A stretch of 64,000 nucleotides of DNA, taken from JBEISR01 sp044337705. Lineage in GTDB: Bacteria; Planctomycetota; Planctomycetia; Pirellulales; Pirellulaceae. Position 1 is the stretch's first letter. The number at the start of each line of letters is the position of its first letter. The position numbers and the translations under genes were made by a program. The notes below the pieces were generated by a model. The model saw nothing but the letters and a program-made list of their open reading frames with translations. It was not told where the DNA came from and did not search any database. Shown here piece after piece: positions 24,850-33,200 of the stretch. The stretch is from positions 3,971-67,970 of the forward strand of contig JBIINB010000009.1 in NCBI GenBank assembly GCA_044337705.1. Reading direction: 5' to 3'.

Positions 24850-25200
24850 TCAGACGCGACGCTCGCGGAGACGTACCGACTTGCCGCTGCGCTGACGAAG
24901 GAAGTACAGCTTGGCACGACGCACGACACTCTTTCTCTTCACGTCGATCTTGTCGATTCGGGGTGAATGAAGCGGAAACTTCCGCTCCACCCCCTCGCCA
25001 CCGACGATGCGACGCACTACGAACATCTCGCGCGTGCCACTTCCGCTGCGTGCGATGACGGTACCGCTGAAAATCTGAATCCGCTCCTTGTTCCCTTCGA
25101 GGATCTTGGTGTGGACGTCGACGACATCCCCAACTTCGAAGGCGTCAACATTGGCTTTCAGAGACGATTGCTCGGCGAGAGCGATGATTTTCTGGCTCAT
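24850..25200 (-). CDS. rplS: 50S ribosomal protein L19
   Basis: This is a 116-residue ribosomal protein at the 30S-50S interface. Family segments are GDVVDVHTKILEGNKERIQIF, FSGTVIARSGSGTREMFVVR and VERKFPLHSPRIDKIDV, ending in the basic KLYFLRQRSGKSVRLRERR. The length is typical. It normally follows trmD directly, but here trmD stops 1394 bases upstream and the gap holds a broken gene, so rplS probably has its own promoter. The ribosome site before ATG 25200 is weak. Confidence 0.98.
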   Translation of the reverse strand: MSQKIIALAEQSSLKANVDAFEVGDVVDVHTKILEGNKERIQIFSGTVIARSGSGTREMFVVRRIVGGEGVERKFPLHSPRIDKIDVKRKSVVRRAKLYFLRQRSGKSVRLRERRV

Positions 25201-25557
25201 GATTCAAACATCTATTCTGGAGGCTCTTTCAGCGGTCGACTGACCAGGGGATCCTAGAATATCGCTGATTGCACTCTATCTGAAAAGGGCATTTTTTCCT
25301 CTTTTCCCGAGCCCAGTGGGCCTCTGATGACCGTTTTCTCGAGTCTATCCAGCATTATTGGGAATTACGATCCGACGACCTGGAGCGGGAATCGCCCCAA
25401 ACGAAAGGCTTCCGCTCGGCCGTTTCCCGGACGAAGAAGCTTGGCACCAGCCCCCCCTAAAGAAAGGGCAATTTTCCTGCTGCAAGAAGGCCCGAAGAGC
25501 CTGGGCGCTCGATTGCCGGGGTCACGAACTCCCCCGTTGATCGAGGCCAATCTTTAG

Positions 25558-25576
25558 GCCCTTAAGCCCTAAGGGC
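25558..25576. repeat. 7-base hairpin GCCCTTA/TAAGGGC
   Basis: GCCCTTA (25558-25564), a five-base loop and TAAGGGC (25570-25576) form a perfect stem. An overlapping AGCCCT-A-AGGGCT palindrome offers an alternative fold. No T-tract follows. Confidence 0.45.
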
Positions 25577-25813
25577 TGGCAGTCCAATCCTCTATAGGAT
25601 CCACCTGCTTCATCCTCCTCCTGATTCATCGGGAACTGAGGAAGCTCAGGGAATTTTGGTGTCTGGGAAATCTTTCCATCGTCGGCCCTCCAGGGCCGAT
25701 TCGCTCCGCTGGACTCCAAATGGGAGACCTTGAAAGGGACGTTCCACACAATCCGTCACCTATTTAGCCCCATCCATGAAAGAAAAAAGCGATCCATCGG
25801 TAGTGATCCAGAG

Positions 25814-25869
25814 GCGGAAATGGCGCAGGTGTTCTCGAAATTACCGAAAAATCAGAACGCCATTTCCGC
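25814..25869. repeat. Perfect 12-base inverted repeat with 32-base spacer
   Basis: GCGGAAATGGCG (25814-25825) and CGCCATTTCCGC (25858-25869) are exact reverse complements. Inside, TTCT (25832-25835) can pair with AGAA (25854-25857), giving a stem with an internal bulge and an A-rich loop. It could be a structured RNA or the remains of a mobile element. No gene overlaps it. Confidence 0.55.
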
Positions 25870-25987
25870 TGCGTTGCATCGCTTTGTTCGAAAGGATTCC
25901 ACAATGGGCTCGTACCCGATTCGATCCTCCCAAACCCCGGCGGTTCGTTGGATCGGTCGAGTCAACATCGATACGATTCGTTTCAAC

Positions 25988-26296
25988 TTAGATTTGCAAG
26001 CTTTGGTTCGCATCCTCAGTAATCGCATCGAAGACAAGCAGCACATCGTGACGTGACGCGCATTCGAGAGCGGAACCCCGTACAATCTCGAAGAACCGAC
26101 TTTTATCTTTGAGGCTTTGTCTTCAGGCGCCCTCGGCAATATTCAACGGAATCGATAGGGCCGCGCTAAGCCATGGATCGCGAACTTGCCGGTTGACACC
26201 TTGGAGCGATCGAGCAACTTGATACGAGAAGGCAACGTAGTCAATCGAAAGACGATATACGTCGAGTCGTTCATAGTCGGAGGTCGGTTCTGTCAT
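25988..26296 (-). pseudogene. Four-helix-bundle (23S rRNA IVS-type) protein gene broken by an in-frame TGA
   Basis: Reading from ATG 26296 gives MTEPTSDYERLDVYRLSIDY..., then SAALSIPLNIAEGA, the hallmark of the four-helix-bundle family first seen in 23S rRNA intervening sequences. A TGA follows at once at 26123-26125, and the same frame then continues with family-like sequence (KSRFFEIVRGSALECASRHD...) to TAA at 25988-25990. Intact relatives are about 115-130 residues and read straight through the NIAEGA motif, so one base change probably ended the gene. Truncated translation or recoding is less likely. It sits between trmD and rplS, where no gene is expected. The function of the family is unknown. 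Confidence 0.8.
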
Positions 26297-26511
26297 CAGC
26301 GATCCATTCGAGTACGACTGCCCTGACGAACATGCCTTCCATAGATTTAGGATCGTTTCCACGGGTTAATAATCAAATACTTCTCACCCAATGCTCGTAG
26401 GCATCCTTCGGCAAGAATCCTTTGCCACTTATCCTGCGGCGATTATCCTTCGGCGAGCGGTGGGCGTCAGACCACTGTTCCACGCCCTTGACTGTCTGGC
26501 TCACGATACCT

Positions 26512-26529
26512 GAGGGACTTACGTCCCCC
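26512..26529. repeat. Imperfect GC-rich hairpin related to the 14759 element
   Basis: GAGGGAC, a TTAC loop and GTCCCCC pair with one A-C mismatch. On the minus strand it reads GGGGGACGTAAGTCCCTC, clearly similar to the hairpin at 14759-14779 (shared core GGGGGAC...GTCCC). It lies 66 bases downstream of the trmD stop. Confidence 0.5.
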
Positions 26530-26594
26530 GCTCGCAGATGCCTCAAAAAGGGTGCCACAGGGAAGGGGCGCAGAGGTTGCTGCCTGACTGCGAC

Positions 26595-27314
26595 TCAACC
26601 TTCCGTCCCGGGCGATGTGGAAGTTCCTGGCCCTAGAAGGTCTGAACGCCTCTGAGCGGTACGCCTGAGACTTTCCTCGTGACGCCACTGAGCGATTTTT
26701 CCGTGGTCGCCACTGAGCAGCACCTCGGGTACTTCCAATCCTCGAAAGGAGCGTGGCCGAGTGTATTGAGGGAACTCCAGGATGCGATGTCCGCGAGAAA
26801 ATGAATCCTCCCAACTACTTGCTTCGTCTCCAAGCACCCCAGGGACCATTCGGATCGCTGCGTCGACCACCACCATCGCCGCCACTTCGCCTCCGTTGAG
26901 CACATAGTCTCCGATGCTCAATTCCAGAGGCTGCAGCAGATCGATGACGCGCTGGTCAAATCCTTCGTACCGACCGCATAGAAGAATCAGTCGCGGCAGG
27001 GAACCAAGCCGCTCTACCATCGGCTGATCCAGTCGCTCCCCCTGAGGGGTCAGAAGGCATACCAAACCGGGCTCCGACAAGAGGCTCTGAACCGCCTCCA
27101 CACAGCGCACGACAGGCTCGACCTGAATCAACATCCCCGGTCCACCACCGAAGGGGCGGTCATCCACTTTGTGGTGCTTCGGGTCGCACGAATACTCCCT
27201 CAGATCGTGCACCACTAATTCCACCAACCCTGCGTCAATCGCCTTGGCCAACAAGCTCTGGGTCAGATATCCCCGAAAAATCTCGGGGAACAGTGTGATG
27301 ATGTCGATCCGCAT
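26595..27314 (-). CDS. trmD: tRNA (guanine-37-N1)-methyltransferase
   Basis: TrmD methylates G37 of tRNAs next to the anticodon, preventing frameshifts, with SAM bound in a trefoil knot. Visible motifs are MRIDIITLFPEIF, DDRPFGGGPGML, LLCGRYEGFDQRV and SIGDYVLNGGE, the last two forming the knot. The downstream HYRP-like part reads PQYTRPRSFRG. At 239 residues it is normal. It follows rpsP by 166 bases on the same strand. The rimM gene often found between rpsP and trmD is absent here. Confidence 0.98.
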   Translation of the reverse strand: MRIDIITLFPEIFRGYLTQSLLAKAIDAGLVELVVHDLREYSCDPKHHKVDDRPFGGGPGMLIQVEPVVRCVEAVQSLLSEPGLVCLLTPQGERLDQPMVERLGSLPRLILLCGRYEGFDQRVIDLLQPLELSIGDYVLNGGEVAAMVVVDAAIRMVPGVLGDEASSWEDSFSRGHRILEFPQYTRPRSFRGLEVPEVLLSGDHGKIAQWRHEESLRRTAQRRSDLLGPGTSTSPGTEG

Positions 27315-27480
27315 GGCCAGAGCCCCGCAGAAGCGCCAGGACGATTCTTCGCAAAGAAAAACCCACCCGTCTCATATCGCGCGCCTCAGGTGAGGCTCGC
27401 TGGACGCGTGGGTTCCGCAGAATGGAATGGAGTAAGCCAGACCACAGGAATATAGACTGGCCACTCAAGCTCTCGACCGA

Positions 27481-27795
27481 TCAGGAAGCAGCAGGCGTTG
27501 GCCTCTTGAGCCTCTCGACAGCCGCCTTTTGCTCTTCCAGATGCGTACCGTTGGTGCCGTACTTCTTGATCAACGTCGCCACCCGCTCGCTAGGCTGAGC
27601 ACCGACGCTCAACCAATAATCGATCCGCTCGCCATTGAGCACCGCTCGCGCGTCGGTCTCCTTGACCATCGGATCGTAGTGCCCCAGTTCTTCGAGAACC
27701 GGTCCGTCACGACGCGTCCGAACATCCAACGCACAGACTCTATAGAAAGGACGGCCCTTGCGCCCTAATCGCTTCATCCGAATACGCACTGTCAC
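27481..27795 (-). CDS. rpsP: 30S ribosomal protein S16
   Basis: S16 is an early-assembling small-subunit protein. The N-terminus VRIRMKRLGRKGRPFYRVCA and the central LEELGHYDPMVK are diagnostic. At 104 residues it is slightly longer than in E. coli (82), with an Ala/Pro/Lys-rich tail. The start is GTG 27795 with AGGAG ten bases upstream. A second GTG two codons later is possible. It lies 79 bases after ffh, in the order ffh-rpsP-trmD that is common in bacteria. Confidence 0.98.
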   Translation of the reverse strand: MTVRIRMKRLGRKGRPFYRVCALDVRTRRDGPVLEELGHYDPMVKETDARAVLNGERIDYWLSVGAQPSERVATLIKKYGTNGTHLEEQKAAVERLKRPTPAAS

Positions 27796-27874
27796 GAGTC
27801 GACCACTCCTGGTGAAATTCAGGGAACCTATCGAGTCCCAAAGTATAGGAAATCTTTCGGGGGTGCGAAGAGGA

Positions 27875-29356
27875 TTATTTTCCTTTTCGCTTCATTTGCC
27901 GGAGTTTTCGCTCCCGCTCCTTCTGCAGCCTCTCCCTCTCCTTGGGGGATAGGCGTTTCCCTGTGCTTTGCTTGACCTTCATATTTTCGAGGCTCATTCC
28001 GGGCATTCCGGCCATTCCACCTTGAATCTGCTGGAGGGCTTTGAGTCGATCGGTCATTTTGCCGGTCGACATCAGTTGCAGGAGGGGCCCCATGACCTGG
28101 AACTGCTTGATGAGGTCGGAAACCTGGACGGCCTGGACCCCGGCACCACGGGCGATGCGATGACGGCGCTGGATGTCGATGATTTCGGGCTGTCGCCGCT
28201 CGCCGGGAGTCATCGAATCGATAATTCCCGAGATTCTTGCCATTTCGCCATCCTGATCGCCGGCCTGAGCTAGCGCATCTTTGATGGCACCCATTCCAGG
28301 CATCAGACCGAGCATTTTCTGCATGAGTCCTGGTTTTCGCATCTTCTGGATCATGTCGCGGAAATCCTCCAGCGAGAACTTTCCCGACTGCAATCGCTCC
28401 TCCAGTCGCTCCCGCTCCTGGTCGTCGATCAGCCGGTGGGCTTCCCGCGCCACTTCCAGCATGTCGCCCATTTCCAAGATGCGGCTGGCCATTCCTTCGG
28501 GACGAAACGGTTCCAGCGCATCCAGATGCTCCCCGGTCCCGATGAATTTGATCGGCACCTGCGTCACCGCCTTGACGCTCAACAAAGCCCCGCCACGTGC
28601 ATCGCCATCCAGCTTGGTAAGAATCGCCCCATCCAGCTCCAGGGCCGCGTGAAATGCCGAAGCACTGTTGACGGCATCCTGTCCCGTCATGCCGTCGACC
28701 ACCAGATAAATCTGGTCGGGCTTAACCTGCTGATCGATCTGCTTGAGCTGCTCCATCAACTCCTGGTCGATCGCCAATCGGCCTGCCGTGTCGAGGATCA
28801 CCACATTGGCATGCTGCTGCTTCGCCTGCTCGATACCTTCCCGGCAGACCTGTACGGGATCGGCGGCGCCGTGGGGTGCAAAGACAGGCACCCCCAGTTG
28901 GGATCCCAGCACCCTCAACTGCTCGATCGCAGCCGGCCTCTGCAGGTCCGCAGCAACCAGAAACGGGCGCAATTTTTGCTCCTGAATCAACTTGGCCAGC
29001 TTGCCGCAGGTGGTCGTCTTGCCTGACCCCTGAAGCCCGCAAAGCATCAGGACCGTAGGTTGCCCCTTTTTGACGGGAATGCTCTGATCGACCGGCCCCA
29101 ACAAGCCAACCAGTTCTTCATAGACGATCTTGACCAGTTCCTCGGAAGGTCGAAGCGAAAGGAGGACCCTTCGGCCCACAGCCCGCTCGGTGACGCTCTT
29201 CATGAACTGCTGGACCACAGCATAGCTGACGTCGGCCTCCAGCAACGAAGATTCGACCAGAGCCAAACCCTCTCGCATGTTCGCTTCGGTCAGCTTGCCC
29301 TTGCCCTGAAGCGTCTTAAAGGCAGACTGCAGGCCACGAGAAAGGGAATCGAACAT
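27875..29356 (-). CDS. ffh: Signal recognition particle protein Ffh (SRP54)
   Basis: Ffh is the GTPase that binds SRP RNA and signal peptides and delivers ribosomes to FtsY at the membrane. In order are the N domain (residues 1-95), the G domain with GLQGSGKTTTCGKLA (107-121), DTAGRLAID and TKLDGDARGG, and the Met-rich M domain containing PGLMQKMLGLMPGMG and the RNA-binding segment RRHRIARGAG. The product is 493 residues with a basic tail KERERKLRQMKRKGK. I start at ATG 29356 (MFDSLSRGLQSAF), the family N-terminus. The frame runs 171 codons further upstream without homology. It is the first gene of the ffh-rpsP-trmD unit. Confidence 0.97.
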   Translation of the reverse strand: MFDSLSRGLQSAFKTLQGKGKLTEANMREGLALVESSLLEADVSYAVVQQFMKSVTERAVGRRVLLSLRPSEELVKIVYEELVGLLGPVDQSIPVKKGQPTVLMLCGLQGSGKTTTCGKLAKLIQEQKLRPFLVAADLQRPAAIEQLRVLGSQLGVPVFAPHGAADPVQVCREGIEQAKQQHANVVILDTAGRLAIDQELMEQLKQIDQQVKPDQIYLVVDGMTGQDAVNSASAFHAALELDGAILTKLDGDARGGALLSVKAVTQVPIKFIGTGEHLDALEPFRPEGMASRILEMGDMLEVAREAHRLIDDQERERLEERLQSGKFSLEDFRDMIQKMRKPGLMQKMLGLMPGMGAIKDALAQAGDQDGEMARISGIIDSMTPGERRQPEIIDIQRRHRIARGAGVQAVQVSDLIKQFQVMGPLLQLMSTGKMTDRLKALQQIQGGMAGMPGMSLENMKVKQSTGKRLSPKERERLQKERERKLRQMKRKGK

Positions 29357-30236
29357 CAACAAAACCCCCAAAAGAAGGATCCCGCCGTTTCCTCGGACCC
29401 CGAGGGCCGGCTGCCGCTGCGGCACTCCTTGGGCTCCGATCAAGCCCCCGAAGGCCAGAAATGGATGAATGGATGGTCCAGCAATCGTCCTCTCGAGCCC
29501 TCGGATCGGCAAGGGATCGGAGAAAAAATTCGAGGGAGATTGCCTGGCAGTTGGATCGAGCCGGATGATCGATCGCTTTCCATCGGAATGGCTCGCTTCC
29601 TGGTGTTTGGGAGCGGCAGAGTCGCTTTTCCCCATGCGATCAGGCCATCTAACCGGCCGCCATGCGATTCCATCCGCTTTTGACTCAACGTACCAATGCC
29701 TGCATTCCGAGTCCCATAGCGATTCCCCCCGGAGTCGGAGGCAGGTCAGCAGAACTCCAGGCAGTTTCGGCAAGGTGTCCCCGGCATACGGCCGGTATCG
29801 ATCCTGCTGAGCGGAACACCGACGGGGCGACGGGAACTTTTCACGGTGAGTTCGAATCGAAAGCCACATGCTGTTCTGGCTGGCTTTGCGGGTTCGTCAC
29901 GGTGAGTGAAGCTCCCCATGGAGTCGCTGGGCGAGAGGTTGACTTGGGCAATTTGGTGAAAATGAATCGAAACCAACCCTTAGCAAACGATTTCCTTGGC
30001 CTTGGGGGCTGGGCATCGACGTTGCAATGGGGTGGTGCGGAATTACAATCGCGAGATTGGTGTAGTCCGCGTTTTCCATCTTCTCTAAATTCTCGGTCGA
30101 TTGCCTTTTGGCACTTTTTTCAAGACCAAGGGGCAGGCGCGGTCTATCAGGCTTAGGGCATTTTGCCTTCCAAGGCCGGGTGGAAGAAGCGCATCGGTTT
30201 CAGATTCATTCCTGTTTCTGTTCGGGTAAAACCACG
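29357..30236. other. Divergent intergenic region between ffh and the giant dockerin gene
   Basis: Both flanking frames extend into this stretch but their extra translation is unfamiliar, so I treat the 880 bases as non-coding. It should hold the ffh promoter and the promoter of the giant gene (candidate at 30022-30049). A 10-base direct repeat, TCACGGTGAG, occurs at 29841-29850 and 29897-29906 and may be chance. Confidence 0.5.
30022..30049 (+). promoter_or_regulatory. Candidate sigma70-type promoter of the giant gene
   Basis: TTGCAA (30022-30027), a 16-base spacer and TACAAT (30044-30049) give 4/6 and 5/6 matches to consensus. It would leave a leader of about 180 bases before the ATG at 30237. 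This is a consensus match only. Confidence 0.4.
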
Positions 30237-33200
30237 ATGGCGACACGTCGCAAAGCGAGCAGGTCCAAGGCGTTGCAACAGGCAAATTCCCGGCGCATGC
30301 TGCTGGAGAACCTGGAAGGGCGTCAGTTGATGGCGGTCGGCCCCCAGTTGGTCGGCGTCCAGCCCAACGAGGGGGAACTGCTGGAAAACGGAGCGGTACT
30401 TCACGTGTCGCCGCGAGAACTGGTCTTCCGTTTCGATGATGCTTCGGCCATCGACGGACGGACGCTCTCTGGAATCCAGATCAGTCGTGCTGGGACTGAT
30501 GGGATTTTTGAAAGGGCCTACTTGAGCACCGACCTGGGGACAGGCGGGGCGGTGGTGGTCGACTTTGCGGCGGCCAACCCAGGCACCAGCGGCAATGGAG
30601 TCGAGATCCGCTTCACCCAGGCGTCTCGCAGTGACACCAGTTTGCCTCGCATCAGTGTCTCGGGGCAGCGTCTGAACATAGAAGTCAATACGGCTCCAGG
30701 GCTGAAGACGACGGCTCAGGATCTGATCGACACCATCAATGCCGATGGTGTGGCCAGCAAGCTGGTGATCGCCAGTCGTTTGCGTGGTTCTCCGTTTGTC
30801 GCCATCGCCGACACGGTTCCAGCCGGTCAGGTGCTGAAATTGACGGGAGCCAATGCGGCGCGTGTATCGACCAACATGAACGCTGGTACGGCGATTCAGG
30901 TGGAGTTCCTTTCGCAGCAGTCTGGCCCCCAGGGTCGCGGCATCAAGATCGAATTCAGCTCGCGCGACTTCGGTGCCGCTTCGCCGCCGGTTGTGTCGGT
31001 GACTGGCACCACGATCCAAGTGGAGATGAACAGCAATTCCAGGTTCTCATCCACAGCCCAGGAAGTGATCGATGCCGTCAACTCCACCAGCGCCGCGTCG
31101 GCGCTGGTGCTGGCTCGTTTCGTCAGTGGTTCTCCGACAACGCGAGTCGGCGCATTGCCGATCAATTACTCGCCACTGGTCCTTGCGGGGGCCAACGACA
31201 TCCCGATCACTCCGGCTTACGTCGGCTTTGGGGATTCGGCTCGCGAGGTGGTCTTCCGATTTGCGGAAGACCTCCCTGATGACATCTACCGAATCGACGT
31301 TCTTGGGCGAGGTCCACTGGCGCTCAAAAATGTGCTCGGCCAGCCCTTCAACGGCGGAAACGACCAGGGGATCCAATTCGAACTCGACCTGGGGGCTCGC
31401 ATCGAAGCGGTCGTGCCGCAGCCGGTCGTTCGACTAGCCAACGGTTCGCTGGACCAGAAGCGGAACGTGATCGAGGTCTATTTCAACGACGACGATCTCG
31501 ACCCGACAGCCGCGATCAATCCACGCTTCTACCAGCTTCGCTACACGCGGGGCTCGGTGCAGATGAATGACGACCTAGTTTTTTATCCGGCCAAGGTCGA
31601 ATACAGCGCTGCGCAGGATCGCGCGATCCTCACCTTCAATCGGAACTTGGACCAGTTGGTCGACACAAACGGTAACGCGCTTCCGATCGAAGCCCTCCGA
31701 CTGCGGATCGGGATTGACGAAGAAAATCTGCCTGCCCCGGCACAGCTTTCGGCTACCGCCGATCCGGGCAGCCAATGGGACTCGGCCCTCGACATCACCA
31801 GCCAGTTCCAGCCAGTCTCCGGCCAGCCCAAGGCGATCATCATCCAGTCGGAGATCCAGAATACCACCCCGTATCTGCTCGATTTCCCAGGGGCCAACGA
31901 CGAACCGGGCAATCGCGACAACCGCTACCAGAGCCACGTGTCGAGCGTCGACAGCGACGGCATCGAGGTGATCGAATACAACTTCCAAGGGCAGCTCGGC
32001 CGGTCCGGCGGTAGCATCCAGCTCAATGCGATCACAGAAACGCAGAAGCAGCGTGTTCGAGAGATCATGTCGCTGTATGCCAACTACTTGGGGGTGCGGT
32101 TTGTCGAAACGGACACCAACGGCATCACGATCGCCATGGGGGATATGCGCGCGGTTTTCGGTGGTACAGACAATCGACCGGGTGGTGCCACCTACGCGGC
32201 CGGTCCCCTGGTCAGCAATGGCCAACCTGCGGTGGTCGTCGATATTCAGGACTTCAGCGGTTCGGACCAAAGCGAGTTCGGATCGGCTCTTTTCCGAACG
32301 TTCATGCAGGGGATTGGAGTGCAGCTGGGGCTGGGGCGCGCCGAAGAGCTGCCTCAACTGACGATTCAAAGCGGCCAGCCGATCACCAACCCGGGCATCG
32401 ACACCGAGATGGTTTTTCCTGGCAACCAGGACATCGTCCATGGTCAATTTGTCCACCGCCCCGAAAGCAAGGACATCGACCTCTATCGGTTCACGTTGCC
32501 GGAGGCAGGGGAGCTAAAGATTGAGACGTTCTCCGAGCGGCTTTCGGAGGTCAGCCTGCTGGACACCCATCTGCGACTCTATCGGCTGAACCCCAACGGT
32601 TCTTTCACTGAGGTCGCCTCCAACGGTGACTACTACAGTGAAGATTCGCTGATCCGATTGAAGGTTGCTGCCGGGTCCTATGTCCTTGGCGTCAGCGCCA
32701 AAGGGAATGAAGCTTACGATCCGACGATCGAAGATTCGGGGCTAGGTGGGCGCAGCGAGGGTCGGTACCAGGTACGCATCGATTTCCGTCCACCCGAAAC
32801 ATCCTATTTGTTTGACAGCACCGCCGACGGCGACGGCTCCCGAGTCCAGATCGATGGAGATTCCGATGGACGGCCCGGCGGGACCTACGATTTCTGGTTT
32901 GTTCCGACCGGACCGACGAATACGGTTTTCGTCGACAAGGCATCCAAAGCGATCACCTCCAACGGTTCGTTGGCAGCTCCATTCAAGACGATTCGCGAAG
33001 GGTTGCAGGCATCCACTTCGGGTGCAGTCGTTCGTATCGTCGGCAACGGGGGTGCGGACGGCAAGCTGGAGACAACCTCCGATAATCTCGCCTATGAACT
33101 GGGCTTCAATCGGCTCAATCAGGTCCAGGCCGATGGCTCCACCTTCGATGTTCCCAAGAACGTTACGGTGATGATCGATGCTGGAGCCATCCTGAAGCTC

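Larger units (their letters stand above)
25201..25987. other. Non-coding gap between the broken four-helix gene and rplS, with inverted repeats
   Basis: No open frame here gives a familiar protein. The stretch contains a 7-base hairpin at 25558-25576 and a 12-base inverted repeat at 25814-25869, listed separately. The extra length, unusual inside a ribosomal operon, suggests an inserted or decaying segment. Confidence 0.5.

Noticed and set aside
29357..29869. N-terminal extension of ffh by 171 codons
   Set aside because: The Ffh family begins at MFDSLSRGLQ, and the extra residues are unrelated and lie in the divergent intergenic region.
29841..29906. Direct repeat TCACGGTGAG (two copies, 56 bases apart)
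   Set aside because: At ten bases in two copies it is too short and isolated to call a regulatory element.
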